Shown here piece by piece: positions 11,101-26,500 of a DNA stretch of 64,000 nucleotides. The stretch comes from Formicarius rufipectus (Eukaryota > Chordata > Aves > Passeriformes > Formicariidae). Position 1 is the first letter of the stretch, and each line of letters starts with the position of its first letter. The notes beneath the pieces are model-generated. The model was not told where the DNA came from and made no database searches. It saw only the letters and a program-made list of their open reading frames with translations. The position numbers and the translations under genes are program-made. The DNA lies in contig VXAU01000750.1 of NCBI GenBank assembly GCA_013399695.1, positions 1,494,719-1,558,718 on the forward strand, given 5' to 3'.

Positions 11101-13854
11101 TAAATAGAAGAAATGCTCATTCCTCACATTCCTTTAGAAAACAACCAGATCTCAGCTAATGAGCAAGCTCCCACCTGCAAACGAAACCATCCTATCACCA
11201 AAGAAGGTAAAGCTGAGAGCATTGCAACCTGAATGGACCACTGTCCTGTCTTTTGCCTTATTATTTTTTATTACCCACCAATTCTACTATTTTTATTACT
11301 GTAAATATATAAAAACTATTTCCATGTTTCCCTTTTCCTCCCCAACAAAAGAGCCATACTTACTAAAAACTTTTCCACCTAATACTCAAACTGACTAATA
11401 AAATATGATGAGCAAAACCAACAAAAATGAGAACTTGCTTTAAAATTCTGTAAGGTTAGGAAAACAAAAATGGGATTCAGGTGGTCATATAAATCCTTTA
11501 ATCCCATGAAGCCATAATCAAAGAGAAACTAATTACTTCTTAGTCAGGACTGAGCTGTTATTCAAAAGCAGAACTGTTCCTGTAATTTAGGACCAGCAAC
11601 GATCTCTTTTCCCCACTACCTACGGAACTTGTAATTCAAATGTAGTGAGACACACCAGACATTTTTGGCATTCAGATACATTATAAGATGGTTGTCAGTT
11701 GGAACAGCACTTCACACCAGGTGCTTAATTTTAATTACAACTAACTTCAGCATCAGACAGAATTATGGCACCTTGTTTAAAGACTTTGCTGGCATGAAAT
11801 TTATACAGATGTCAGGATATAATTTTTAATACAAGCATGCCACTAACAGGAAAGTGTTGGAGCACTTAATTAAGTTAAAAAGAAACCAACAAAAATGCAT
11901 GCATTATCAGATTTAAGTCAACATGTGTGTTACCATAGTATATTTTAGACCTTATTAAACTGCAGTTATCTGGTTTGACCAAAAACCTTAATCATTTACA
12001 AATGATAAATATTCTTTTCTGAAGAAACCTCCCTTAAAGTCTCCATGCAGTCATATAAAGGAAAAACTTGTTTGCTTAAAAAATCCTTTCTTTTCCTTTC
12101 TGAAGGTGTTAAAACCAGGTTAACACTGGTGTTAACTACAATATATAGTAATTAAAATTGAATAGAAAGAAGAGGGTTATAAATAGCCACAAATTACTGT
12201 TATGATCATTTAACAAAATCACTCATGTAATACAGGCAATAATTTTATGCAGTGACCAAGTCCAGCAATACTGTCTTGAATGTTTCAAGATATATCTACA
12301 CTCTACAAGGCCTCCAAAGGAAAAGAAATCACAGCCAGCATGTCCAGGGCACCTCCCTTCTGTAATTTCAATTTCTCATGTTTCCTAAACTTAGAGCACT
12401 TCAACTTCTTTCTACTCCTTCCTCAATTGGACTAAAAGTCTTCTAAAGGCAAGCAGATGCCAATCAGTTCACTGTCTGGATCTCTAATATACTTTCAGCC
12501 TTCTCTGAGCTTCAAAACTACAGAAGTGCTGGACACATGGCCATCTCTCCCATAGCACAGGACAGCCCTGACTGCACAGGCTGAGAATTCACATTCAACA
12601 GGCTTCCAGAACAGAAGAAGCTGCTCATTGTAAAGCGACTGTTCACAAATCAATGACCATCACTTGCTATCATCACAGCAGAGATTAATTTTGAATCTTG
12701 GGCTATACATTCATGACAAAACATTCAATGTAATGCATTCATACAGTGCTGTCCTGTTCTACTTTATATTCTGCCCTTTGGCAAAACTTGCTACCTCAAA
12801 GCCTGACGAAACAGAAGTACTTTAAAGTCAATTGTTATTTTTTGCTTAGTATTCATATGTATTAGCATGAGTCAGTTCAGCACTTGACTTGGGCCTATGT
12901 AAATGAGCTCACAGCATCATATATATTTCTATTTTAAGATCTCCTTTAGTTAAAGGAAACAACCATCAAACCCCCTCAGAAAAACAACTGCATTTTTTTC
13001 TACTTTACTACCACTGAGATCAACTAATTTAGTTTAAACAGGTGATTCATAAACACTTCCTCCATGATGAAGGGTTCATGAATGCAAGAAATTATTTCAA
13101 AAGGCCTTTCTTTTAGACATTTAAACAATTTAAGAGCTGCCTTTTATTATTATGCTGTTTCTTGTGCGAACATCTCATAATGTCTGATTTATTTTTATAT
13201 TTGAAATTACAGCACACTGAAGATTTTGGTAGACATTGCAAGAGACATAAAGAAACCTGGAAGGATTAAGAGGGTTGAAGAATAGCATTATTTAACTTGA
13301 ATGAATTAAAAAAGAACTAATTAGACACTGAATGGCATACATAGAATGCTTTAAACAATTTTGGGAAGAGTTTTTTGGAAAGCCCATGTTGCTACTGCCC
13401 ACCACAGCAATGCAGAATTTCCAGCAATGGAAGTTGCCTATTTCACATCAAACATGCAGATCTGATAAAGATTTTAGTGAATCTTGTACCACATTCTGCT
13501 ATAAGAATCTTAACAGAGTAAAGGTGTCAGGAAGCACTATGAAGTTCATGCTACATACTTATGTAATTTACTATAACATTGTTAGTACTGCCGAGCTGAT
13601 GACACCAGTAAAGAGCCCTGACAGTCAAAGCAACAAAGGAACACAGCTTTGTTTTAACACTGATAAACAGAACCAAAACATAATCCAAAACTAGCTGAAA
13701 TAGAGTTAAATACAGGTGATAGAAACAGCAGCAGTGAAATTAGATCACGCTTCTAAGATGTTAACAAAATGTTCTGTCTCCATTACTGTAACCTTACGTT
13801 GGATGATCTCCGAAGAATTATGTTTTTGATTGATTGCTTTTCCTCTGCCCAGCA
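8176..13854 (-). other. ROBO1: ROBO1 intron, mostly unremarkable
   Basis: AT-rich intron. It holds an A-run at 9169-9181 and a perfect hairpin at 10088-10113. The open frames are short, isolated and without domain signatures. No further exon or full repeat was recognised. Confidence 0.6.
10088..10113. repeat. Perfect inverted repeat, 10-bp arms
   Basis: TGAACCTGCT and its exact reverse complement AGCAGGTTCA are separated by a 6-base loop (GAACTA). The function is unknown. Confidence 0.9.
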
Positions 13855-14586
13855 GAAAAGGAGTTGGGGGTGCTGGCTGACAGGGGGGTGACCATGAGCC
13901 ATCAGTGTGCTCAGGTGGTCAGGAAGGCCAATGGCACCCTGGCTTGTGTCAGCAATAGTGTGGCCAGCAGGACCAGGGTAGTGACCATCCCCCTGTGTTC
14001 AGCACTGGTGAGGTCACACCTTGACTCTTGTGTTTGGTTTTGGGCCCCTCACTGCAGGAAAGACATTGAGGGGCTGGAATGTGTCCAGAGAAGGGCAATG
14101 GAGCTCAGTCAAGGGTCTGGAACACAAGTCTGATGCGGAGCAGCTGAGAGAGCTGGGGGTGNGCAAGGGTCTGGAACACAAGCCTGATGGGGAGCAGCTG
14201 AGAGAGCTGGGGGTGTTTAGACTGGAGAAAAGGAGGCTTGGGGGGACTTCATCAGTCTAACTACCTGACAGGAAGTTGTAGCCAGGTGGGGATCAGTCTC
14301 TTCTCTCAGGTAACAAGTGACAGGATAAGAGGAAATGGCCTCAAGTTGCACCAGGGGAGATTTAGATTGGATATTAGGAAAAAAAATCCTTCACTGAAAG
14401 GATGATTTGGCATTGGAACAGGCTGCCCAATTAAGTGGTGGCCACCATCCCTGGAGGAATTTAGAAGATGTGCAGATGTGGCACTTGGGGACGTGGTTTG
14501 GTGGTGGACTTGGTAGTGCTTGGTTAATGGTTGGACTCAGTGATCATAAAGGATTTTTTCAACCTAAGCCATTCTATGATTCGATA
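13855..14586 (+). mobile_element. CR1 LINE fragment with internal tandem duplication
   Basis: This CR1 copy starts in the C-terminal part of ORF2 (GGAGTTGGGGGTGCTGGCTG, then CCATGAGCCATCAGTGTGCT, both typical CR1 blocks). It runs through the GTGTCCAGAGAAGGGCAATG and GATTTAGATTGGATATTAGG blocks to the tail AAGCCATTCTATGATTC. It is plus-strand, antisense to ROBO1, 5'-truncated and not coding as a whole. The segment at 14110-14215 is a 52-bp unit present twice around a single N at 14162. The start is approximate. Confidence 0.92.
14110..14215 (+). repeat. Two 52-bp tandem units separated by an N
   Basis: 14110-14161 and 14164-14215 are the same CR1 segment (beginning CAAGGGTCTGGAACACAAG), differing at two positions by eye. 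Other CR1 copies carry this segment once. The N between them suggests a join made by the assembler. Confidence 0.93.
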
Positions 14587-17500
14587 CAGCACTGTCAAAT
14601 TAGCATCTCCCTATCTACTGAAGGTCAATAGTTGCCATCTCTGGAAAGTGCCATTCCTAATACACTCAACAACAGAGGTTAGCAAACAGAAGAACAGCAC
14701 ACTTCTAATCCCTGAATGTCCAAGAAAATCAAGGAGTGCTGCAGCTATTAGATGACATCTTTTAAAAGGTGCTAATGACAAACACAAGTCATATGTTTGA
14801 ATGAAGCAATACACTACACAAGCAATTAACTATTCAATAATTTGGCAATAAACATATGACTGCAGATAGTCTAAAATAAGCATATTTATTGTCATTTGTT
14901 ACTGTCATTAAGAAACTTTTAATTAACAGAAAGAAATTCATGTTTAAGGAGCAAGTTCCAAGACAAAATACTCCTGGTAAAAACCACTGGTTGCAAGTTA
15001 CTGACAGTCATTACAAAAATTTATGGAAACCATCACAATGTCTGATTTTATTTCACTAGTTCAAGATTTGGGCTTTAAGTATTGTCAGGAATCTTACTGG
15101 GCAACATAGCTGTCAAACTGCAACAGCACCTCCATGTGTGGAAAGGAAATTGTAAATTGATTAGATGATGAATTGGGAATCAATTAAATGACCAAATCTG
15201 ATAAGTAATATGAAGAGGAATTTGAAGTCCTGTGAGAAGGGTAATTGACAGGCCTAAGAGAGCATGCTGCAGCACTGGGAAACCTAATTAAACCCTGAAG
15301 GATCTGTGATGCCCCAGGCACAGAGCTGTGAGAGTATCCCTTAGGTTGACTGAAAATTGAAAATAGATAAGGAGAAGAGATCTAATTATTAATTTGACTG
15401 ACTGTGTAGAAAACATGATCCCTCTCAATATCTTCCACATATGACACTCTAGGACAAGGAATTTACCACCTGTAAGAATTTATCTCCTGGAAGAATAGAG
15501 CTATTTCTATAGACTACAGAGAAAATTTCCCTTCGCTTGTCCTAAATATTTACAGTTATTTTCTTTTTTTTTCCCAGCATCACCATTATTGTTATTATTA
15601 TTATAAAGTTTTGGAGTTATTTGAATCATGTGGGATTACAGGCAATATTTTCAGCATGACTAACACAGCGTATTTCCAAATTTATGGACCCAAGCCAAGG
15701 GATTTTAGACACAGCTCACTCAAGAACCGTGTCTTTCAGACATCATAAATTATTTTTCCCTAAGCGAAATCTTTAAATCCAAGGATTTGGGTGCATTCTG
15801 TAAATAAAGATTTTTGCCTGTACACTCCAAATCAAGGTTGCAATGAGCTGTTGGCTGCACTGGCCTTCCTTCAAAGCAGATTATCATGGAGATAAAAGAA
15901 GCAGATTAAGAGGCTGCAGCGAGACCTTGCCTCAGCCCTCCAAATTAATGTCTGAAGAGGTAATGGATATGAAAAAAGATACATAAGGAGCAAAAAACCT
16001 GTAACTCAGGATTCCAGAGACTAAAAATACAGGAAGGAATACAGGTAGCAAGGACAAAAGCAAACACTTCACCAATTTTCAATGAGAGGTTAAAGTTGGA
16101 ATATTACGGCACTGGCAAATGGAGCCTGATAGGAATTCATTTAAAAGGTGCTGCTCTTAAATAGCAAGATATGCTGGCTTTAGCTGTGCAAAACTGACTC
16201 TGTCCCCATGGTTTCTAAGCTGAAAAATCCCTCAGTGGGCCAGATCTAAAGGAACCACATTCTTCTTAACCTGCGTTGTTAAAATAGAAGCAACTACTGC
16301 AGACTTACCAATGAAACTGTGGCAGCACAGCTCCTGTAGTACAGGGAAGACTTTAGTAGCTTCTACATTTGCTAATAATCATCCTTTCATTCTCAAGAAG
16401 TTGAAGTCTTTTCAGAGGACCTTTTCAAATAAATAGATGTACATGCCCATGATAACAATGCTTCTACAGTATGCAGAGCCCTAAATCTACATATGCACTG
16501 TGTTAGTATTTTGCTCAAGGTCTTGCCTCAACACAACAATTTTAGCTATGACCTTCTGCTTAGCATTTAAATTCTAGGGTGTTATAACTGCACTACTACC
16601 ATCAGCACTTTGAGAAAGGACTCTATTTCCACAAAAAAAATCCCCATTATGATGTTAAAGTGGCTGAAAAACATGACATTTTAATATAAGAGAATATACA
16701 GTATCATTACCACACTTGAAGAGCTAAGTTGCTTCTTTAATATTCTGGAAAATTGTATTCCCCCACTGCATGTGAGGTCAAGCCTGAAACATCAGTCAGA
16801 AGGGGCAAGATGCAGAAACATTTTATGGCTGAGTGGCTAATTTTAAATAACAGCAGAGCTAAGAGCAGCATTTGTTGGCATCACACAACATAGCAAGGCC
16901 ACACTGCTCAAAAATGTTGCTGAACCACTGCAAACACTTTTATTGTGTTATATTATTCTCTTATTGTATACAATTTTATTTTCTTGACAGCATATACAGA
17001 CCACAGAGCTCCACTGTCTTTTTTTTCACCTCTCCAGACTGCTATACCTGAGCAGGACATACCTGAGCTAGACAGCAGATGTTAGATAGATTAGTCTGTC
17101 TGTATGTCCAAAGGCATGAATATATAATCCTAATGGTTACGTTATTTGCATTTTTAGCTCCTAAAACATTTAAGATGTAAATTGACATGAGGCTGTCATG
17201 GTACAAATGGATAAACCTTTTCAAAATTACGTTTATGCCAAATATCACATAGTTCTCAACTTACTTTTGCTGGATTTAGAAAACAATGCAAGAAATAACC
17301 TCAGGGGAAAATGGCAGACAGCCTTGCACAGAGGTCATAGAGAAATACGGCCTTCATCTAATTCAATTAGCTGCTTTCAGTTAGATCCCAAATGGTACAG
17401 GCGAATCTTTGTTCTATTTCAGGCGTATTCTAAGAAATGAGTCATTCTGCTTTCACACTATAAAACAGCATGGCAAAATATCATACACTCAGTTTTTCTA

Positions 17501-20500
17501 TTTGTGAGAATTTGAGAAATCTCAAGACAGACGTCTTCATGCTTTACAATGATAGCTCACCATTTAGAAAACATCTGAAGGCTTCAAATATTGTAAAATT
17601 CCACAAAGAGCACTACAAAAAGGAGCAATGTTAATAGCTACAACAGTGAAAAAAGTGGTCTGTAAGCAAGTGGACACACCAAATTCACCAAGCTGGAACT
17701 CTGAACTGCAACTCTTGGAGATGTGTACACTACTGTAAACGGCAAGGCAGTAAAACCATAAAGTACTTCTGCATTTGGACTCTTGCTCTGGCTTCAAGCC
17801 CTATGAGATAGTCAAAGGCAACATGCCAACTGATCAATATGTTAGTATTTAAAGTGCAGTAAGTGCTACTGAGTAAAAATCAGAGAAACATTGCCTGTTA
17901 GCAGAGCAGTGCTGGCAGGAAGGAGTGCACGGTGTTGTGGATCACCCCATGTGGTAAGACAGCAGCCAGGAGTCTGCTTCAGAATTAACAAAAGGGAACG
18001 GAGGGCGACGCTCAGCGGGAACACAAACGCACACAAAGCCAGGCACATTTCATTACTGGAGATTTTCATTTTGATTAAACTCTTCCTTTTCCATCAGGTC
18101 TCACACATTGTTTTCTACCCTGTGTTTTCATGAATACTTCAATACACACAGAACACGAAGTTGCCCAACTTCAGTCTTGCAGCTAAAGATAGCATCTTTA
18201 ATAAACAGCTACAGAAGAGATGCTGGCATCCATTGCTGCCAAACTTTGTGATGCTCTGAGTCACCGTGGGCTGGTGGGGGCTTTGTGGTGTGTCAGACAA
18301 CGAGTCTGCACTCACCACCCAAGGAGAAGGGAAGTGGATTAATGCAACATTAGCATGGACTGTTTGGAGGAGGAACTTACAAATGTATCCAAGACAAAAC
18401 AAACCAAGGTAACAGAAATGACTGTGAAAGTCAGAAAGGCTCAAGGAAGTGAGTGCATTCTGGGGAAATATTTGCTTTCACCTTTGTCTTTGAGCCTGTG
18501 AGAAACCTCAGCTCAGTGCAACTCCTTAATAACTTCCCAAGAAGTTACCGGGCTAAAGAAATCATAACATATACTTTCAGTAATTTGTTGTCTTTTTTTC
18601 CCCTTCTTTTTGGTATTCCTAATCACCAATGATGAAAGTTTGGACAAAAATCCAACAGACCAGACTCTTTCTTGATTCCATACGTGCTGGGGTAGCATTA
18701 CCAGAAGTACCCATACTTGATTTCCCTTGTCCTTACAAACCTCAACTGTGGAGTGCCATGGGACGCTCTACAAAGACCTATCAACTCTTAATTCAATTCC
18801 TACCCATCCTGAGCAGCCCACACATGTTGATTTCCTGCTAAACCACAGGACTCTCTTAGATTTCTGTTAAGAATTGTTGTATAGACAGAAAGCAAATGCA
18901 GTATTCTGAGATCAGGAGTCTTCTATTTCTCCATATACTCTGAATAAATTTTTCAAGTCTGTTCAGTGGCCTCGTTCTTTTCTGTATGTTTAAGAACTAA
19001 AAGTAATCTTGAAAGCATTATAAGGCTTGATCAAGACTGCCAGCAGAAGCAGAAAAATTAATGCCATATATTTTCAGGCCAATTAAAAAAAAAAATAAAT
19101 ACAGTGCTATTAATTTTGGTAAACTGTATTTTAGAAGCCACCGAATTTGTAAAACAAAAGCTACTGGCATCTTCTAATAATTCACTCAGAAACAACTGAG
19201 TTAAGGGACTAAAAAAACCAACCTCAAAACAGTATGTGGATTTCCAAAATCCTTATATTTGTTTTTCTCATATACTGTGACAATATGTTTTTGCTCATAT
19301 AGGACTTTCCAGTAGACAAAAACTCCAGTTGGTGTGATACTGATTGCATTCATTGTTAGAGACTTAAAAAATTACTGATGAACGGTACTGCTGGGGTTAT
19401 TTTACTGCTACTCATCATTACTGGTGTCTTTAGTCCAACACAACATGGGGTACAGCAGCCTACTTCTGGTTTCCCACCCCAGCTAGTTAGAACAGGGAAG
19501 CTGTACCAGGCACATCAGAATTTCAATTAATTGGTTAGGGTTCTGGTATGCATATTTATATGGCCCTCAAGTAAATACACAAAAGAAATGAAAAATTAAA
19601 TTTGGCCTCTCTTCAGTTTGCTTCCAAACAAAGCAAAAAAACAAACTCAAAAGCAAATGAAGTTTCTCTGTGGATGTGTTTACTGGAGTTTGGGTGAGCA
19701 CTGCACTGTGAATGAGACCTCCAAATCTTCTCCACCACCTGGTTTCCATTTGGATCTTGGGATGGGACCTGATTATTTGAAAGTGATCAATGGAATTAGA
19801 CCAGAAGGTGAACACATTGGTTACAGTGGATGTTCAGGCAACAGACCAAACTGCAGTCGTCAGGAAATGTGCACAGTGTGGACAACATTCCTCAGGCCAA
19901 CTGTTTCCCTCTAAAAACCCATTTCTGTTGGGTTGTGCTATTTGCAACTACTTGCTGTACACACAGCAAACACACAGTAGAACTAAGAACACCTGATATC
20001 ACAAAAAATCCTTATTATTATCAACTATAACAACCTCAGAAAGGTCAGATAAGTTTCAAGTTCACATTACAGGGTTGTTGTTTTTTTTTCCAGTGTATGT
20101 GAATTTACTGGACTCTGGGTAATGACTACAAAACTAACCAGGAGCCAAGAAGGCTGACAAAAAGGTAATACAAGTCAAGAAAACATGAAACAGCAAGTAA
20201 GAATCTTCAAAGTCACCATGTTGATTTATACATGAGAATCTGAAGCAACAAGAGATACTCTCTTTGCTAAAGAAAGTGTTTTGTTGCTGCCTGTGTGCAT
20301 GAATGCAATTGACTGGCATCTTTCAACAGGTTTCCATGACAAGTCATTACTCAGAAGCTTTCCTGAACTTTCAAGACTGAGGCACTACAGTTACTTCACG
20401 CAGAAAATGTTTTCAAACAGCAGGCACTCCTAATGTTTCTACAAACTGTAAGGTGTATGTAAGCCCGCCATTTTCTTTGCTATACTTCTTGTTGGCTTTA

Positions 20501-23500
20501 TAACAAGAAGATACTTTTCTCAGAACTGAATATGTAGTACCAAAATACATGTTCACTACAGGTAAGCGTTAAAACACATTTGTACATTTTGGAGAGAAGA
20601 AGTATATCTGGTGTGTCCTTACTAAAGCCACAGAAATAGTATTATATATCCACAAAGGCAGTGAATCAATGGCCTAAATTGGAAACACTTAAGTGTATAA
20701 TACTAAGAAGTGAAAATAAAGATAGCACTTTTACCAGTTGTCAGAAGTGAGAAATGTCACTAGCATTTATTATTAGCATTTATTCCCATTTTTGTGTTTA
20801 ACTTCTGTTAACACCACAAGTCTGTACACAATGCCAAGGTAGCCTTAGCTACTTTAAGGTGTCAAACTGTTCTGCAAACAAAACTATCTAATCTCTCAAG
20901 AGGAAGATTTTTTAAAAAGGAAAGGGGTAACTCTATGCATATTCATCTTAAAAAAAACCAGTAACAAATACCTCACTAAACTCTGCCAAGGTTCATGCAG
21001 ACAACTGGAAACTGTATATACACAATTTGGATATAGGCCATTATCAAATTATCTAGAGAGTTAATCAACAGAGGACACACTCAGCAAAGGAAGACTGATG
21101 CTACATAATGAGAAACACCAGAGCTGTAAACAATGGGAATGCACATTATTCCCAAACACTATAAATAATTTAAGACTTCCAGAACTGAAATTAATCTGCA
21201 TACCATTTGAAGCACACAGAACCACCAATTCAGACAGAATAACAAAAGGTAAGGGAAAACCAGATGGATAATTAAAAAGATACTTTTCGAGTGGGAATAC
21301 ACTTCACTTAGCACTGCTGGTAACAAGTGAAGAAATACGTATCTATTACTATGCATGTCTATTTAATATCATTTTTTTTCCCCCCCCAGAAAGGACTGTG
21401 GGTTTTTTTTTCCTACAGTCTTATTGGACACTGAACCTGCTAAATCTATCAACATCTCTCTGATTAACTCTTCAGCTCTTTGAAGCATTGGTGTTTTATA
21501 GGACACTCTTTGCAGAGAATGGAAACAATCTCATTTACCCATATTTGAGATGAGCATTCTTCTTTCAGCTCCCACTGCCCCAGAAGTCAGCACCCTTTCA
21601 TTCCCAGATGAAGTCTCAACAGCATACTTCAAAGGAAAAAGATACTCAGAGTGTCTTAACCTCTCCTTTGAAACTGAATCTGTAGATCCAATATCATCTA
21701 GCAGGGCTAATTGCATAGTATGCAAGGGAATTACTATTATTTCCATATAAGCCATCATAGAGAAATGATGAAAGCCAAGGCACTGTTGCAACAAGCTATG
21801 CATAAAGACAGCTCTGCAAACACACTATCAGAGGCAAGTGTCTTGCACAGGTAAAACAGAAAAGTGTCTCAAATTATCTGCATAACCTGAACAATTACTG
21901 TCAAGTATCAGTCAGTTTGCCCTGCAAAGAAAACCTTGGGACAGACAAGAAATTGGAAAAAGAAGAAGGGATGTGATTTCATGGTTAGATGTTACCCCAC
22001 ATCTTTCACCTTATTAACTTGCTGCACTTGGTATTTTGTGTTCTAATCTACTTATCCCCTGCAAGTTTTACATTTTCCTATAAGACATGTCCAAACTACT
22101 CTAAAAGCTGATCTAGGATAAATATGGAAATGCAACAGAGAAACTAATATCAAAATTTCATGATAAAAAAGAGATTATTTCTCATGCAGGAAGCAACACT
22201 GATAAAAAATAAGTGGCCTGTACCCAAGTAGGAGCATGGCCTTGAAAACAATCTGAAAAACTCTTACTGCTTTAAACAGCTTCTACTGTGGGAATGTAAG
22301 GAAAAGGTAACTACTCTGAAGGAAGCTGTAAGTTCCAAATTAAAAAAAAAAAAGAGTAATCTACTCCTTATCACAAAAATTCACACATTTCATGAGTTAC
22401 ATTAACGCAAAAAAAAAAAAAAAAAGGAGAGAAATATTGAAACACAAGTTAGAAAAGTACTTAACTGTGTCCCAGTGTTTCTGGAGCAATAAGAAATTTA
22501 AGGTATGCCTAAAAGCTTTCTTGAATCAGGGAAAGCTCTGTCAGTTCTCCCTCTAAATGCCGAAAGCAGGGAAAAGGTCTTCAATTTGGTTGAAGTACTA
22601 GTAGAGTGTTCAGGTAAAAACAACACAAATCACAACCAAAACCCCCTTGGAACCTTGAATAACACTAACAATGGTAATTTTTACACTATGGGAGCTGCCT
22701 TATTTATTACTTCCTTACATAAGATAATAAATTTTTTTTAATTTTTTTTGGTTTGTTTCTCGTGTTCCCAAATAAATGTAATTGGTGTATCTAGAATTCA
22801 TACATTACTTTGGGCAACAAGATCAGTCAGTAACAGCCATGTTTTATAGGCATGGTTCTTCAAAAATGGGATGGATGTTACTACTTTCAATTATTTTTCC
22901 ACGTGAATCAATAGTAGTAGCAACTACTTCCAGTAAACACGGAAACAATCATCCAGTACCTTTTTTGAAGGCCTTTTTACAGTGGAAACAGCTATAAAAA
23001 GGAGCACAGAGAATAAGGCTACTTTTAATTAAACACAGAAAATAGTATCTAGCATAGAATAACACATTATTGACATGGTAATTAAAATATTGTATTCTGA
23101 AAGATAAATATATTAGCAAGCCAGAAGGACCTGGCCTTATTTTATTATAGTTTAATCGAGAGGAAACAGAGTCAAACAGATGGCACTCAGTATTTCTCAA
23201 TGAATTCAGCATCTGTGAGTGCACGTTGCATAAATGCCAATTAAAACGTGTCCGAGTAAATTTAAATCCCTTGCTGATAGAATGTAAGCCAACCTAGCTG
23301 GCTTAGGATCAAGGTTAGCCTTAATCATCAGCTCAACTTGTAGCAAGTTGCTCTCAAATTGTACAGAAATTCCCAGTGAAATAATAAAACAGTGTTCTTA
23401 TTGATTTGTATCTATTTACATTCATAATTTTCTTCTCAAGTGGCGGGCCAAAGCACCAAGGGGGAAAAAAACCCAGTACTGTGTGAATCATTTGACAAGC

Positions 23501-26500
23501 CCAAACTGAAGAAATACTTCTTTGATTTAAAAAGCTTCTGCAGAAACGTTTTGCAGAACTTTCCCTTTGGGTAGTTTTATGAAGTAATTATTTTAGAAGT
23601 GCCTTGATAATTTTTATTAACCACACAAGCCACTTTTAATTTCCTCTACTCTGTTACTGAAGTTACCAATATCATATATTAGGTTGTCATCTAAATTTTT
23701 CATACAATGCAAAGTGGATTTTGAATACTGCATGATGAAATTAATACAGAAAAGACCATATTGCAAAGTTAAAGCAGCATTGTTACAAAACCCTACAGAA
23801 GTTCTAATTTAATCTGGCATTTTACCATCTTCTACTAAGGTAGAGAGGAACAGAAAGAATATCTTGAGTTTAAAGGTTCCACTGAGCACCATCCAAGGTC
23901 AAAACTCTGACAACTTTAAGATTTTGCCATGTATTTCAAGAATTACAAAGTGCAATCTGGCAGCTCTGCACCCAGGAAAGCTGAGCATCCACTCTCATGA
24001 GAAAAGAGAAAGCATTTCTGTGATGTCCTGAGCCATCCACAGAAATCTGGTATCATTGACTGCACTGGGGCAAATGCACACCAAGCAAAGCTTGGATCTT
24101 TCGCAAAGCTAATCAATTAAGTCCCTTTATACATAATCCATGTGTGCAGCCTTTTCCCATACCAATTATTTCATGCTGGCAGCGTTTTGTTGAGGGAAAA
24201 GCCAGTCAGAAACTATAAAACATACAACCCAACAGCAAATGAAATTAAATGCCAGAAGTGCAAATTACTATCTAGGAAATGAAATCTGAACTATTCATGC
24301 ATGTATACATACTGGTAATAAATTAAATTATGGCAGTCAGGGAAAAGACCTAAATGTCATTAGAAAGAGTGCAATGGAAACAGTGGTGACAACCTCAGAA
24401 ACCATAAAATGAAAGCTTTCTTTGAAGGTGCGAAAACAAAAGGTTTACCACTGTTCTCTACAACAAGCAGGAATAAAGTGACTCAGCAAGACACACATGC
24501 ATTTTTATATTACTGAAATCATACTGGATTTTAAACAGTTCACTAATTCAGCAAAATCCTTTTGGGGGGGAGGGCAGTTCTGCAAGACTGGCTGGGGAAG
24601 GCATAACCGTGTCTTTCGTAGAAGGTCAGTGCTCAACACAATTCACACAAGGAACCTGATTTTCAGATCTATTAATTGGTGAACTATTGAAGTTCTGGCT
24701 GAGGAGCATCTTGGAAAATTAGGTCCCAAAGCATTTTAATAACCATGCACAATGGTACTGTAGAAGAATGGAATTTAAAAATCTGAAAGTCAGAGCCCAC
24801 AAGAGACTCTTGGATTGGATTATGAATCAGGTAATGTCAGCTGAATTTTCAGATATGAATTTCAGTGAGTAGGGATAGTGCACTCATACTCTATTGCAAC
24901 AGAGAGACCACAGAAGGAATAGTAAAACACTAAAATGTTGAGATAAAGGTTCTATAGTACAACATGACTGACAAAGACAGACTCACATGGTCTATAAGAA
25001 AACTTGCCAATCAAAATACCACTACCAAGAAAGATAAAATTCTTAGCACAGACACCACTCAGCACAGGGGGAGGCTGACGGAAGGAAGGACAGATGGACA
25101 GGATAACCAGAGGGTGAGCAAACAACCAGTGGTGTTCCCTTCAAGCCCTTTCAGGTCTCTATCTTTAGCTTCTGTGAGAAGCACTTTTGCTGGACTTACC
25201 TGAAAAGAGGATTTTTGTTGGGAAGAGCAAATTCCAGTGGACAAACAGAACAGACCCTGAAAGATTTTTCTTAATCCCCTGCAAGAGAGCATCAGCAAAG
25301 AGGAAGAAGAGGGCTGTGTGCTGTGTTCTTCTTTTGTACTTTTGCTCTTCAGTCCTTATACCTGATTGCACCTGTGCCTGATTTCTGCACCTGGCTAAGT
25401 TTCCAACCCTCTTCAGAGGCTTAATGTACTTGCACTTAAAACTTTCACCAAAGTCAGGAGAGGCCCATTCCCCCAATCAGTTGGTAGCAGCTGAATGTCA
25501 CACGCATCACAGCAAACTCTAAGATTTTTGAGAGTGGATTCAGAGCTTTTGATGGCAGAAGCATCTCCAGCTTCACAAACCAGCTTTGTTATTGATGATT
25601 CAGAAATATTTGTCTCAAAGGTCTGGGAAAACAAAAGACAGAGGATCTAATAGAATGGATCAGAGCCTACCCAGCACTAAATCTCACAGGAATTGTAACA
25701 ACACTTGGATTAGATTCTTTAGCTTGCAATGCTCAAAATAATATGATTCAACGATTGCTGTAATTTGCAGTTGCACAGAGAATAAGCACTTAAAGATGCA
25801 ACTGAGCAGCTTTGTTTTCCACTGTAACTACTGCTCTGTTTGTTCAGAAGAGGTGACCTTCTAGTAACCTTGTACTCTGACTATGAATGAATGGAAATTT
25901 GCCCTCACTTTAAGACCTCTATAAAAAGAATTATACTACAATGATCTTTTGCATCTTTATGGCAGCATGTCAGACAAATATTTTATTCAGTTGCTAACTG
26001 GATAATGCATTTTCAAAACAACTCAGGATGGTGAATGCATTTTAAAAATATATTGCTAAATGAAGCAAAAATTCGACTAATTTTTTTAAATATTTAAATG
26101 TATTTGGCATTTAAGAAATATTGGACATATTTTCCTTACTGCAAATGCATTATGCATTTTAAAAGTTTTAGCTTCCATTAGGAAGCAGAGACTATGAATA
26201 ATACATCTTTTTCTAACATCTTTTTACATACACAAAAACATCAATTTGTACCTAGCTTAAAAGAAAGCTAAATTACAGGTAAGCCATCTAATGTGTCCCT
26301 TACTACCTTTTGGCAAGATTAGACTAATCAGAGTTTTTCCACTAAATTACCCAGATCAACAGAAACCTTGCACAATTATATCCTGCTCTCTAAAACAGCA
26401 CATGATCTTTGCTCATGTGGGTAATTGCCAGGGTGGAAAATTGCAGTGAGGAGGATGGTACAGATGTTCTTTTTCAGTTGACCAAACAAAATGAAAGAAA

